A stretch of DNA of 64,000 nt from contig NC_083562.1 in the NCBI RefSeq assembly GCF_019925205.1, positions 12,276,001 through 12,340,000 on the forward strand, given 5' to 3'. Position numbers and translations under genes: made by a program. Below the pieces are notes generated by a model, which ran no database searches, had not been told where the DNA came from, and saw only the letters and a list, made by a program, of their open reading frames with translations. Shown piece after piece: positions 35,012-50,000 of the stretch (the stretch's first letter is position 1; each line of letters opens with the position of its first letter). Source of the DNA: Metopolophium dirhodum (taxonomy: Eukaryota; Arthropoda; Insecta; Hemiptera; Aphididae).

Positions 35012-38000
35012 GTAAACACACATTTTATATTATTATAATGTTTTTTCTGTCTGCATCGGTCTTCTGATACTGCAGACAGTGTCTTACATACCGCATATTT
35101 ATAAAAAGGTTTATACGGTTTTGTATCGTCGGAACCCTTTTCTCCCTTTAAAATATTACGTTGGGTTGAAACGACAAGACGACGTCAAGATGTCATGTCG
35201 TGTTAGAAAAGACCTGAAACGAAAACGACACCGCAGTATATAATATATTTTCGTGTCTGGGATTTGATAAACGTAAACAATATAAAAGTAAACATAATAT
35301 TTCACAGTCAATTTGACTGTCATCAATGACCCTTTATTGTAAACCGAAAATCGAAATAATTTAGTAAATACGTTGAAAAAATATTTTAACAACTATTCAA
35401 AAATACATAAAATCAAACTAAAACACGCAGTTGTTTACAGTGGTCAGTGGTCGTTCAGTGGCCGTGTTAGTTCAAATTATTATTATTGGACAAAATATTA
35501 CTGTAAGCAAATATATTTAAAGGCCCGCTTCCCAACAAATAATATGTATAATTTACCTAACTCAATACATTATTAATTAATTTTAAAAAAAGATTGGAAA
35601 TAATTTTTCTCTTTATATTGAATGTGTTAATTATTAACATCGTGTTTAATGGCTCGACATCTATCCTTACAAACAAAATGTCATCTTTTGTTGACTATAA
35701 TACTATAAGTACCTATACTTCAAGAATTCTGAATCAAATTGTCGTTGCAGTTTATCAAGTGTCTTTGCATTGACTTGATTTAGATTTTAGATTTAAAATT
35801 TAAATGTACTCAATCGATATAATATCTAGATAAAATATAGAAACCAAGAAAACAATTTTATTTAATTATTTTGATCACCGAGGAAATATGGAATATATAA
35901 ATTTAATTGGTCTGGACTTGGGGGGTTACTATCTGTGTACCTATTCTGCGTGTTCTAATGGATCGAAAAATATCAGATGATTGCGTATTTTTGTACCATA
36001 GGTAGATACCGCATGGTTCCAAACAATTAATATATAATTACGTGTGCCTGCGCACGCGTATTTTGTACCATAACTATCTCCGGATAAGTTTGCCAAAATG
36101 ATATGTCGTCATTCTTAATTATACATACTAAAAATGAAATGTATGTACTTAGTACAAATATATTGTTAATGATGGAAAAACATGTCTGTCGGTAATTATC
36201 GCCATTCGCCGTCCATTATAGAAACATAAAATACTCGTTTTCCATTTAAAAATATGTAGGTATTGTCTGGGAATATTTCGATTTATAGAGTTTCGAAGTT
36301 CGATTTATTAATGGCATGTAACGCACATAAACGTATAAGACTTGTGTCCATATAGTAGGATTTTAATCGATTTCACCTTGTAAATTCATCTTATTATTAA
36401 ATGTGACCACCATTTTTAGCAACGACGACAGTGTGTAATGTGTACAATATATACTGGGTGGTTATTTTAACAGTAAACACCCATTAACTCAAAACGTATT
36501 TTTTGTGTACTTTAAATTCATTACAAAACAACATTTTTGCATAAAAATGATTTATTAAATATTTTCATCGTTACCATTGTTAAAGTTTTTACTTTTTGAA
36601 TGATAACATATTGTTATTTCATACTATTTCGAAGCTGAATATTTTTCTGAAAGTAATAACATTTATATAAATAAACAATTAAGTAGAGCATGACACCTCC
36701 GAAAAATTATGGTCCACTACACTGCTCGTCAAAACTTTAAAGGTGAAAAAATATTTTCAAAAAAGTTAATATTTTTCGAGATGTTAACAGTTATTACTTA
36801 TTACTATAGTTAAAGTAATCATCCTGTATGATGTACAATATTTATAATGATGTCAAGTACTTAAGTTTGGCAATAAGAAAATGCATCATCTTCAGATTAA
36901 AATAATATCTCGTGTAAAAGATAATAATAGCAGTAGCAGCTATAATATGATATTTGGCATTAGATACATTCAGCGTACAATATTTTGTATTTTTAAGGCT
37001 GCAGATTATTAAAACAGTTAAATGTTTGGACGAAAAAAAAATGTTTTGAAATCTTTAATGTCTGTATTCAAAGACTAAGCGTTTTTTGCACGTATGTTTT
37101 TTTTATATTATACCTTCACTTTCTAATCCTTTTTTTAATGGCGCATTCAAAAAATTGTTTGTATAGATACATGAACATTACACAGATAGGTTACCTACCT
37201 ACACGTACAGAGTGATTTTTTAACGTAAGGATGACACTCATTATTATTTTAAAAAATATTATCTATTTTTCAAATTTATAACTTTTTGGAATGAAATCAT
37301 ACATTTTTAATTTCATATTCTTGAGCAAAATGTTTTCCTGATTATTTTGATTATAGAAATCAAATTTTTAGTGTAGTTAATTAGTTATAACTTACAAGTA
37401 ATTCAAGTTTTGATGATTGGAGTGGACAGTGGAGTGACAGGATTACCAGAACATTTTTAATTAACTTTGCTCATCTAAACTTTAATTACTTAAAACTTAA
37501 TGATTTTAAAAAGTACTAAATATTCATGTATTTATCATTTACGTGCTTAAAAATTACAAATAATATGCTTTAAAAAAATGAACGTATTTTTTTATAAACA
37601 AATATTTCATAAGACTTTAAACAATTAAATTAATTTAATGTGCCTTTATTGTTAAACTCTTCAAAGTACGTAGACGTCATAATAAATACATTTTTTTTAA
37701 AAATATATAAAACATAATTTCTAAAACAACTAGGTAGGTACCTAGTTGTTTTAGTAGGTACCTATAACAAATAATAATAAATAGCTTTAAACATTTTTTC
37801 TTGAATGAACATTTTCTTGTTATTATAATAATATCATTATTATTATTTCTAATTTTTACAATCTGTTACATGTCTGCAAAGCAAATACATTACGGACAAA
37901 TTATTATGCCCTTATTAGCCCTTAAAACTACAAAAATCACAAAATATGCACTATACACTTTTAATATGTTTTCGTAGTGTCTTGAAATGTATTTCAATCT

Positions 38001-41000
38001 TACTTGACAATAAATCTAATAGCCCACAAAAAACATCCCAATGCAACTTCCTAACCATATACTTAGAAGTTATACCTAACTAATTAACTATACTAGTTCG
38101 AAATTTTGATTTTTATGTATCAAAATTATCCGTAAAATATTCTTCTTTGGAATGAGAAATTAAAAATGTTTGCTGCGTTTAATAAAGTAAATAACTTAAA
38201 AATAATGATGACATAAATAGTAAAAAGTATAATTTTTTTTGAAAAATTTTAATAGTTCGAAATATTAAATGTCATTTTTTAAAAAATTATCCTGTAAGTA
38301 TATTGTAATGAGATTGAACATTATATTTCATGCATAGGTTATAGCCTATAGGTAAGTAGGTACAATGCGTTAAGTATATTTTTTAATTTTTAATCATAAA
38401 ATGTATGCGATTCTACTACTTATTTTTGCATCTATATTCTCTATATATAAATTATATTGATTGTGCTTATAATAATACAACGCAACATGACTTGAGGTTA
38501 TATTTTTGGAAAGTAATAATAACAAAAAATTAAAATATTGGTCGATGGACAATAAACGAATCATTAAGCTATATACACACAATATTTTGTATATTTACCG
38601 TAGGTACCTACCTATACAGCTATTGCTATACATATTACATATAGTTTACTGGTGTAACATTTTTGCCATGCAACTGTAATATAAATGGTATTATATTATT
38701 ATATGTATTTAGTGTGGGGTACTAGAAATACAATTAAAAATTATTCTTATGTTTTACCTGGTTTTTTTTACTTGTATAATTCTCGATTCTTCTATCATAA
38801 GAATTATTGGGATTTCAACAATACAGTATTTAAAGGTTTAACATTAGTTCGTTTAAATCGTACACTTTTATAGCTACTGAAAATTATTATTTTTTAAAAG
38901 TTAATTAAATAGAATGTAAAAATTATGTTCATTCATTTATGAATATGGCATGTTTTATCGGTTATTTTACCGCATAAATTGCTGAAATCTCAGTATTTTT
39001 TATTCGAAGGTTACATTTTCTGCTAAATGTCAAAACAAATTTAATACGTCAATAAAACATGGCAATACGTATATTGTGTTGTATTTCTTAACGAGTATAA
39101 AAGTAAATTGTTATTTCATTGACAAACACACATAACGTAATGTCGTTTTAAAATCGTTCAAAAAATATTATTTATTACGGAGTACGGTCATACGGATTGC
39201 ATTTTATTATAAGCCGACCTATCCGATATACCACGTATATAATACCTATACCAAACTACCTATACCAAATAATACCACCAAAACAATAATTAATTAACTA
39301 TATATTAAATTAATAAACCCAAACGTTCACGTCATACTCGAATTGTCATGTTTTTTTTTTTAATTGTAAAACTAGAATCGCATATTTTTATAAATGTTGT
39401 ACTTATACAATTATTTTTCTTATATTAATAATGGTCGGTGTTCTTTTTTGATCCATGCAAAATATAATTTTAAATATATTTTTTTCTCATATAAACATAT
39501 ATATATACATATGACATGTATACTATTGTAAATATTGTAAGATTATACACTATAATTATACACTGCTATACACCTATACAGTATACACATTACACATATG
39601 ACATATTATATTATATTGTTCGTATTTCGTAAGCCACACTAATATACTCTAATACAGTAATACTTACATACGTATTATAAATTGGTGCATGCACATACCT
39701 ATTATAAATTTATAACATATAACAATATAATAATGATAAAATAATATAATATAATGACACTACACTACTACAGTACTACACTGCAGTTGATATAATAATA
39801 ACCGACCATTATGACCTTAATAAGAAGTGAGATAAAAAAATCTAATAAAAAAGCAAGTCCTTTCCATTGTGTCTTATGTCCTATAATAATATGAGCTATT
39901 CGGCTAGTCGCGTAATCGCGTCGGCATATAATAATGTATTATTATAATATATTATTGATATTATTATTTATATTTTAGTCACTGATACGACTCGTCGTTT
40001 TCCTTCCTATTATTATTCTTATTTCTACTCTATACGCCGCGGTAAGTCAACACAATCCGTGCGTGTCCTTATAATATATAGGCGTATTATATCATGTATG
40101 CACTCTTGGCGTAAAAGGAGAGAGGGAGACGAGACTGGTTTAGCACGTGTGTTTAACATATATATATATGCTCACATTATTATTATTGTATATTTTATAC
40201 GCGAGTTTATGATAATATATAATATTATATATTATGTGCATTCATTATATATTGTACATAAAATGTAGGTTACGCGGGTGACGTATATAATTTTATAATA
40301 ATAATAATAATATAATATACCTTCCAGACGTGCTCTGCAGTGCAGCTGCAACAAGAACCCGACTAATTGCGTCAGTCGTCAGATTTATTTGTTTACCTTT
40401 TCGTTCAGTCCGTTTTTTCGTTCCGCGTGTTGTTTATTTATTTTTTATATATTCTATTCGATTTTTTTCCGAGTTCGTATAATGGACAGCAGTAGTTATT
40501 ATTACTATACTGCACGACGTACTGCAGTGTAGGTACTACACACACAGCCAAACTAAAGTCGTAGCGGGATTGTCAGGATTGATGATCAAGCTAATTCACG
40601 CCGTCGACGATCATGCAGAGATTCATTCAGAATTGTATACGTTTTTTAATGTACCCACAGACATGGTAAACACTTTAACCGTTAAATGTGAATTGACAAT
40701 CGTATATATACGATGATGCATTACTAAAAAAGTGCCTATATTGTGCGTGGTACGTGTACGCTGTGTCTTTGTTAGTTTGTTACTACCACTACTACTACTA
40801 TTGCTGAAACTACTATCGTCCGTGGGTATACTATAATGCATAATACTATTCACAACCAGGGTTACACTACTTACACTACATTATTGATTATTGACTGTGA
40901 ATATAGAAAAAATCGTTCCGGTTGTTCCACCATTTCTCCGTGATCACCGCAATTATAGTTTAAAAAACTTACTGTGAAATTTCACAATACCGATCGCATT

Positions 41001-44000
41001 GAGAAAAATGATTAGGTTGTATACATCTACCTTGAAGATTAAGAAGTAACAACAATAATGGCATTGCAGTTTTTCATCAAACGAGTTGTGTTGTAGCAAT
41101 AATTATTAAGAATTTATAAATTTATAAAATAGTAACATAATATATTACCTAATCACTTGCAGGGTTTGTGATATATTATGACTGGACTGCAACTTTATTA
41201 TGTCGTTAAATTACTCCCCGTCTCTCTCACATCATTCAAAATCGGAATAATGCATAATTTATATTGGTATAATAATGTATAATATTGTATATTAGTCAAT
41301 ACATAAAAGCATGCATTTATGAATGTTTTTTAGATTTTTTAGATTTATTAATTAATCATTCTATAAATTACTTAATTTTATAGTAATTACTCGAGTGACT
41401 TATTTTTAGGACTGTTATTTATTTACATTGAAATGATTCGTGGAAAGTACAATTTAAGTTAAAAAGTTGTAGTGCAATTTTTCAATTTTTCAGTACATAT
41501 ATGATAAGTTTATACTGGATACTAGTAGCTAGAACAATCTACCAAAGGGTCTTTTCCATTCGGTTTTTCCTCCATAACACCCTTATTGGGCAGTCGCCTT
41601 TGCACACCCCTGTATCCCACGTTACCTACCCATTCTAATATTTTACTACTTAGGAATTAACGGATGATATTTGGTTTTTTGTATGCAGGTTTTATATGTC
41701 ATCGTTTTTTCTGTTTCAAAAATTTTATTTACTATTTTATCTAAATTTTACATTTAAATGAATGGAGTTTCATAAATCTCAAATAATGTGAATAAATATT
41801 TTCAAAAACACAAACATTTAAAAGATAAAACTACTATGTATCTATAATTTTAAAGAAATTATTTAATTTTCGTCTTTCGATACTAATTATACCCGTCTTA
41901 TATGTCTTATTTTAACATATTTGGACAAGGGTTTAAACACAAGAGTGTTAAACATGTGTAGGATAGGTATATCACAATATTCAGTGAGTAGTAAATATAG
42001 ATGCATATAGATATTAAATTTAATACATTCCACACGCTCGAACTCAATCGCCGCCTCACTCCGAGATGCCATTTTTTTCCCTTTCGTTTTTGCCGTTGCC
42101 GGAGGAATGAAGTAATGGCACGACTAAATGTAGTATAATACCTATGTATTATACGCGCAGTCGCATCAGACAAGATTTAGGTATACATATGGGGCAGGGG
42201 TGTGTCGGAAATGAAGTATAATTCGAGATTTTTTTCTTAAGCTGAAAACCAGTTGCAATATTGGTATTTTGGAAAATCAAAAATGACGAAAATATAATTA
42301 AATAATAATTATTTGCGAATACAAAACACACATATACGAAATATCAGCGTACAACAACAACTGTACGGGCGCGGGCTTGTGTGTGGTGGCACATATACAT
42401 ATATAATAATATATACATTATATACGTGTGCATAACAAGGTCCGAGAGCGGAGACGAAAATTATTTACAATCCTCAGCGGCAGTGGCGGGCGGCATTATC
42501 TCTCCTCTCGGGGACGGACCGTGAGAATGCGTTAACCGAACGCCCACAGTCGTAGAGTATATTATATACTGACACAGACTGGTTTTTTCTTTTATTATTT
42601 CCTTCTCTTCTTTACGTCTGTTGGCCTCTCCTTATCTTCGCGGTCACCACTGATTTCGTCGTCATTTCCCAGTCCACAGTGTCGAATCCCTGTAGCTCAT
42701 TAAAATAATTATATATGTAATATGTATATTGTATATACCTACTACCTACCTAGGGAAGTTGAAATTCTTTGGCAAACTAAAAAGTATTCTACGGTGCGAA
42801 ATATTTGAATATTTTGGAAAATCAAAACGATCTACATATATACAGGTCGTCATAGTCAATATATATTACAGAGGTGTGCAAGTATAAATTACCTGCGGAG
42901 GTTGCTTGTTTTCAAAACTTTCAAGTCCGGTAAAAGAAAATGCAGACCACGAGTTGCATAACCTATAATGATATATAAGATACGTACGTATAATTTTATG
43001 ATGTCCAACGACGATTTACATAATTGTATTATGATTATTACTGTATTAGTCCAGTGTTATTGTTTGAAAAAACTTCTTCTCTAAATTAAAATCTATGCAT
43101 AATAATATGTATTGAAATACGTGGTTACATATCAAGATTTGTACATAAACATAGAGACTATAGACTGTAATTTAGTTTCGTAGCGTATAGATATTATTAT
43201 ACTGATAGTAGTACCTATATAGTACCTATAATAAATTACAACTACGCTAACGGTATATATAATAGTTGAATTTCCTTATATACCAGTGATGAGACTGATC
43301 ATTTTTAACTATTGAAATTTGAAATGATATGTTACCTACTCATTTTTCTATTATTGAAATATGACTTTTTTTTATTATGGTAACTTAAATAAGTAATAAC
43401 GTATACACAGGTACCTGCACATATTAAATAAATTTATATAATTTATATTCAGATTAAAATTTCAAAACCAAGTTATATATTTCTGTTTTTAGCATATTAT
43501 TTAAAATCAAAACAACACTAGGAAATAATTGTTTTTAATATCCCTAGGAAATATCGAAAATTGACTATTTACTTATAACATTTCTCAAACTTGAAGCATT
43601 TATAAGCAATTATATTATATTTATAAGCATTTTAAGCAATAATAAAGTATATATTACCTATGTTTTTTTTGTGGTTCGCACCACTTTACTTGAGAAATTA
43701 CTTCAAATGTCATTATTTATGGTAGTTTAAAGTAGAAAATGTTGTGTTGTTTTAAAGTTGTACTTTGGGACTTGGGTGGTGATAACTCATATAAGTGGGC
43801 TGCGTGCAAGATTTTGCAAAATTCCAAGTAATTATTTTAATGGGTAATTGAGAGAAACCCAATTCATCTGGCAACATGAAATTTTTCCCCAAAAAGTATT
43901 TTAAACTAAATCGATTTTGTTTTAGATTCTGAGCGGAGCGATTTACAATGATGTGTTTTTTTTATTTTTATGAATTTTTTAATTTTTTGTGTGTGTACAC

Positions 44001-47000
44001 GATAAGTAGTTGAAATAATGCTTCGATTTTCGACTTCAGTGTCTTTTTCGATGGGAAAGTGAATCTAGTTAATGGATTAAGGAGGGCAAAATTTAAAATT
44101 CCCAGTAATTTTTAAAAGCGCTGAGAAAAACAAAAAAAAAATTAAGGAAAACCAGGAATTTTTACGCAAAATCGGTTTTTGACAAACCGATTTTGGTTTT
44201 TGGTGTAACTCTAAAACAAATGACCGTAAATACATGCATTTTCAAAATATTTTAATTTGTATTGAACTGTTTATGGACATTTTCAGTTTCCAAATTTTTT
44301 AGTCTTTTTCTATGAATGTCAGTAAAATTTTATTTGTTGGGTAAAAAAAATTGAAAATTGAATACCCTGTTACTATAACAAAATATTAAAATCCATAGTC
44401 ACAATTTTTTTTATAAGCATACCTATACCTAAATCACGAAAATGTGCAAATTATTTTGTTTTAGAAATTCATAAAAACTTTTATGTAATACAAGAATCCT
44501 CTTAAGTTTTTCTACCTTAATTTAAAAAAAAAAGTCTACAAGAATGTAAAATTTAACTTTTTTGAGCGTTTGAAGTTCATATTTTTACAACATTTGATAT
44601 TCATTTGATTTCTCATATGTAGCCATTTTCCTCTTTTATTGTAATTCAAAAACAAATAACTGTATAGATACATGGACATTTACAGAATATTTATATTCTC
44701 ATTTTTTATCCACCATAAAATTTAAAAAATATTTTGACTCGTTTTAAGCTTCACGGACAATTTCAAATTTCAATTTTTTTTAGTTTTTTTATGGTAATTC
44801 AAAAAAAATATTAACTGTAAACACTTAAATATATTAATCATACTGCAGTTTTTTCTTAGTTTTCCCTGTGATTTACTTATGACTGTTATGACAACACGTT
44901 CGGGGAAAATAAGTCAACGTGCGAATGAGACTTAAATAATTTGATACTTAAGATTGACTTACAAAATATTTAAAAAAAAAATCTATGAGTTATTTCATTT
45001 GGCGGTGCATTGCGTTCTTCCTTCTATATAAGATAATATGGCAAGATTAATAAGTAGGTAATCATTTTTTGGTGCGATCGAGAATTGCTCACGATAACTA
45101 TCTAAAAAAAAATGAAAGTGAAAATTGTGACATGATATTTTCTATTTTATGTACTTCCGTCTTCCAAGAACGAACATAGACAATCGAAATAAGTACATAA
45201 CTCGGACAGGTGACATATATGTTCTTCACAAATTGACAACAAAGGTTTATTATGCAATGTAAATTTATTTTCATTTTTTAGAAGGGTAATTACAAATATA
45301 TACAATGTATAACTACGAATGCAATGAAATAATACACTAATTATGTCACGTGTTTGTATGTGTGCGGCTTTTACTTTAATATTAAATGGGTATTACAATA
45401 CAAGTCATAAACTCATTGTTCTGTTACATTCTTAGACGTTTGTCGTAATGGATTGTTATAATATTATATAGTGGCATTGGTGCAGCCCTGGTCGTCACAA
45501 CTCGGACAAGATAATAAATTCATCGATGAGCGAAAAACGTTTTACGCAACGCAATTACACGACTTGACTTCAACAAATCGCTTAATAAAATTTATTTTAT
45601 TGCGATATACATATGCGTATTACACTGATGTATAATCATGGTTGAAACCGTCGTCACGCCGTGATTTATCTATATAGACTATATAATATAATTATAAGGC
45701 TCGAATGTCGATGACTCGGAGAAATCGACAAAATGACTATTTTTTAACTGCACTCAGACAATTTTTAACAAATTTACAAATCAACTGGTGTAACGTGCAA
45801 AAGGTTCTCGGGCTGGACCCCCCCCCCCCCCCCACGCACTATATAAGTAAAATTTGAGTATTCATAAAACCATATCAAGTAATACTTTTATTTGTTATTA
45901 TTGTTAATTAGTCAGTCAGTAATAAGTATTTATTTTGCTTGTTCGTATGGCTTAACAATAAACTATTGACAATATAGCCAATAAAAACATAATATTAGCC
46001 TTAGCTACGTATAGTAGATGCTTTAGAGTTTAGAGTTAAACAGTAAAGACAATATTATTACTATGTTAAAGTACAGGTAACACATAGTACACAATAATGA
46101 TAGATTCAGTACCCATTCGATAGCGTTTGCAAGGACTTTAAAGATACGTTTACAAAGTCCTCGTAATAATATTATATGCATGATATAATATGTATATTGT
46201 ATAGGTATTATACGATAACCGTTCTAGCATGACGTAGTTCTACACTTCTCTGCACGGTATCGTGAAGTAGATATATAAACTGGTATAATATATAACTAAT
46301 GCACGTGGTATACTATCTGCCCAAGTGGCAAGTACTAAAGTACCACTACCTACCTATATACGCATAACATATATTATAAATATATCAACACAATAAATAG
46401 TTATTGCTGTGCGGGCCTGCGTGGATCACAATAATTACTGCAGGGAAAGAACCCATATACGTCATCATGTTAAATCAGCTGTACCTTTATTATATGGGTG
46501 TCTATAAAATATCATAATTAATGTATAAACTTATGATAAAGCGTCAAAGCGTGTACAGCGTTACTTAATTTATTTTTCTTAATCTTTGATCTACATTTAT
46601 CCCTAGAATAATATACGAACGTTTTCAATGCTCTCCTGCAGCGTTCGTATAGTTCTGAGTTTCTGACCTGTATCTAAATCTTGCACAAGACCGGCACCAT
46701 ATCAATCGCTTTAAAGACACTTTAGACGCGCGTGGCCTCCGGCGTGACGGCTGTGTGTGTGCGTTTTTTTTTTTAAATTTTGTTTTTCCACTTTAATAAA
46801 ACGTCCATCGGTCGAAATTACAACCTTGCCATACGAGCCTCGGGGTGCCGGTCGCACGACGATGGCGCATATTATTCATAATATATATATTTATATGAGT
46901 ATAATAATACTAATAATATGTATCTATACAATTTTTTTTTTATTTGAGTTCAATTATTAATATTAAAAGAGAAAAAAATTAAGAAAAACCGGAACTTGAT

Positions 47001-50000
47001 TTGGAGGCGGTGTTCCGCACGCGCCCGAAGTTGAAAAATAAAAACACATGCTCAGAAAGAATATAATGATATATATGTTATATACTTATATGTATAGGAT
47101 TATACGTCGTACGGAGACTGCAACAAACGAAAAACGGGAACGTTATGCGAAACCGGAAGAACAACATTTAAAAGATTAGATATATCATATCGGCTGATAT
47201 AAGTATACCTATACCTATTACCTGCGACTATTTATGTCGAAAAGAATATTCATATACTGATATACTAATACTGTTATACTATTATATATACATATATACT
47301 TAATGAGTATATACGTAATAAAAGTATTTTCGAGTTAATCAACTAAAGGTATCAAAAAAAAAATACACAAGTATACCTACAATATTTTGATCTATTTTTA
47401 GTGGCCGCGTGTATTGTTTTTTGTATTAGATGCGTTTTGAGTATATACGTAATGTTTTTTTTTTTTTATAGAATTATTTGAGTTATTTTAAACAATTACA
47501 CGGTTTAAAAGTTTCATATGAAAAATTGCGATCGCAAGTAAACGTCAAATGTGCATGAAAAATATTTGTCGTTACACTATAATTATATCGTATACTGTGC
47601 ACTTATGATTATTTTAAGTACAGGTACTAATATAGCCTTTATATAGGTATTAGGTACGTCTGTACTTCATATATTATGCAATTAACTTGCAATCAATTAA
47701 CTACGAACTATTTTACTAAACAATATGCGCGTGAACCAACCGTTGACCTTTTCCCGCGTAAAACTATGCTATTGTCATTTGTCACAATGTCACTGCGGAT
47801 AATTAAAATATAATATTACATCAAATTTTCTCCCGCGACGTCATAATAGGTACGTCAATTTATGTGTATATTTAATAGTATTGTATTATGTGCACGACGT
47901 TGTAGTATGTACCCATTTGATAATAAATAATAATTCATCCACATAACTACTACCAAACCGACGAATTATTCAAATCGTATAGTATATAGGTACCTATACG
48001 ATAATAATAAATTGAAATATTATTTACCGTGTGTCTACCTACCTATATTATAATATATATCTATACTCATCGTGGACGTTTTATTGCAGGGAAACAGTGT
48101 TATTCGTCCAGTGGCCTTCAAGCCGGGTTCAATGAGATTCACCGACAACGGCGAAAGATATGGCTCCACGCCTATCCTGGCCAGATCCTCGCACAGACAT
48201 CTATACGGCAGTAAGTACATTTATATAATAGTATATATATATTTATATATATATAATGAGATTTTTCTGCGCACATAGCCGTTTGCAAGCTCATATAATA
48301 TAATAACAGACACTCGAAAGACCGACGCGATATGAACGAACGCCTATGTGCATTAAATACATATTAAATTTATATACCTAACTACCTAGCAGGTATTCTT
48401 ACAAAAAAGAACTTCAACGATTGTTTAAGCGGAACGATGAATGTATTGATTTTACAATGATTGTGTTGTTGTTTTTATTTTGTATCCGTTATCACTTTTT
48501 GCAGCCGTTAAAATGCTTAATTTTTTAGTGTGGTTTCTAGTAGAAAATTAGATCTATTTGGTACTTTGGTGGGGGGTTGAAGGGGGGAGGTGACCGGGGG
48601 TTAAATATTTCTCGTACTTTTCATAATAATAGGGAAAAGCAACAGAAAAATTATGAAAAAACGGGAATATTTAGTTTTTGAAAAAATCTATTTGGGTTCA
48701 ATGTTCTAATTCAAAAATCAATAAGCATGGATTTAAAATGTCCTACAAATATTTATAATAGCATTTTTTTAGACATGATATATTGAGTCAAAATGTTTAT
48801 AAAAATATTATGGTTGTTTTTGTGCTTTTTATAGACATTAGTATCATCCATCGGGCGAAATTGGAAAAACATTTGTAAAATCAATACGCTTTAAGATATT
48901 GCATTTTTTATCGCACACTGTGCACAGATCAGTATCCGCGCCTGTGCTTCTTCTCCTTTAATTCGTAACGTCTTATAGCAAAAATATGTATTTTATCGTA
49001 TTTTAGTTGAATCTCATTTATCTTATATAAGCTACAAACATACGGACATAGCTTTTTGATGGACATTTGAATAGGTAACAAATATCCCAGACAGCATTTT
49101 GAAATGATAATATTATAATAACATTATAATAATATTATAATCACGAGTAATATCATTATAATATGTCATTTTCTCACTACTATGTAGATTGTATAGGTAT
49201 ATTGGTGGAATTATAGATTCGACAAAACGAGTGCTTGCGTAATTGCGTATTAATATATAAAGATTTCAAAAGTTCTACTTATTTACTTTTTAAAGGTTTT
49301 TTTGAATAATTAATAGTTCACAATATTTTTGTCAAATATTAGTTCAACATACCTCACTATAATACTCGTACTATACTAATAGAAAAATTCATTACTAACA
49401 AATTATAATAATGTAAATAAATTAATAATATCCTTAGAAATAGAGACTAACTACACACCATCTCGGCTTGCAGAATCGTTTTTCGGTTGTAATGATTTAT
49501 CATTGAATTCAAATTTAACACATATTCTATTACAGTGACCTACCATCTCAGTGACGAAGTACCCAATGGTACACTAAAAACATACTATACAACAGAGTGA
49601 CTTCTCCGTTTTTTTTTTTTAATTTATTATTTATTTATATTATATATATCTTATGCCTAGGTAGTAGGTAGTATCCGTTACTGTGTATAATAATATGTCG
49701 TTATTTCCACACGTTTTTTGTCTATACGCGACTATTCCACGCAGAACCACTCCAGCTGCAGATGTTTCTGAGGCCACTTTTCGGGATTCAAAGATGTTAT
49801 TTATTTTTTATCCGACTCGCCTACATATCTAAAATCTAACAGCAGTTTGACACAGACTTGAATTTTATAAAACGGCGAATTAAATTCCCAACGCCCGGAA
49901 TCAAATTGAGTGCCTCTCGTCTTTCTACCTGAACATATTTTAGCAACCGGTCCAATCGGCCACAGGCGAGCTCGATACGCGCACCATAAAATATAATTAA

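Larger units (their letters stand above)
35012..48089 (+). other. Intron 1 of the LZTS-like gene (about 13 kb)
   Basis: Bounded by GTAAACA and TTGCAG. It contains two short TIR elements (36452-36828, 37206-38296), a perfect palindrome at 37721-37754, part of the abundant dispersed repeat (43924-44860), a 16-base C run at 45818-45833, and CpG-richer stretches at about 40320-40620, 42430-42560 and 46700-46870. These stretches could be enhancers or alternative first exons but show no convincing coding. Elsewhere I see only AT-rich sequence and chance frames. Confidence 0.75.

Noticed and set aside
42440..42560. An extra coding exon of the LZTS-like gene in intron 1
   Set aside because: The CpG-rich segment is open in one frame and has acceptor-like and donor-like bases, but the peptide has no match to LZTS proteins and exon 1 to exon 2 already joins in frame.
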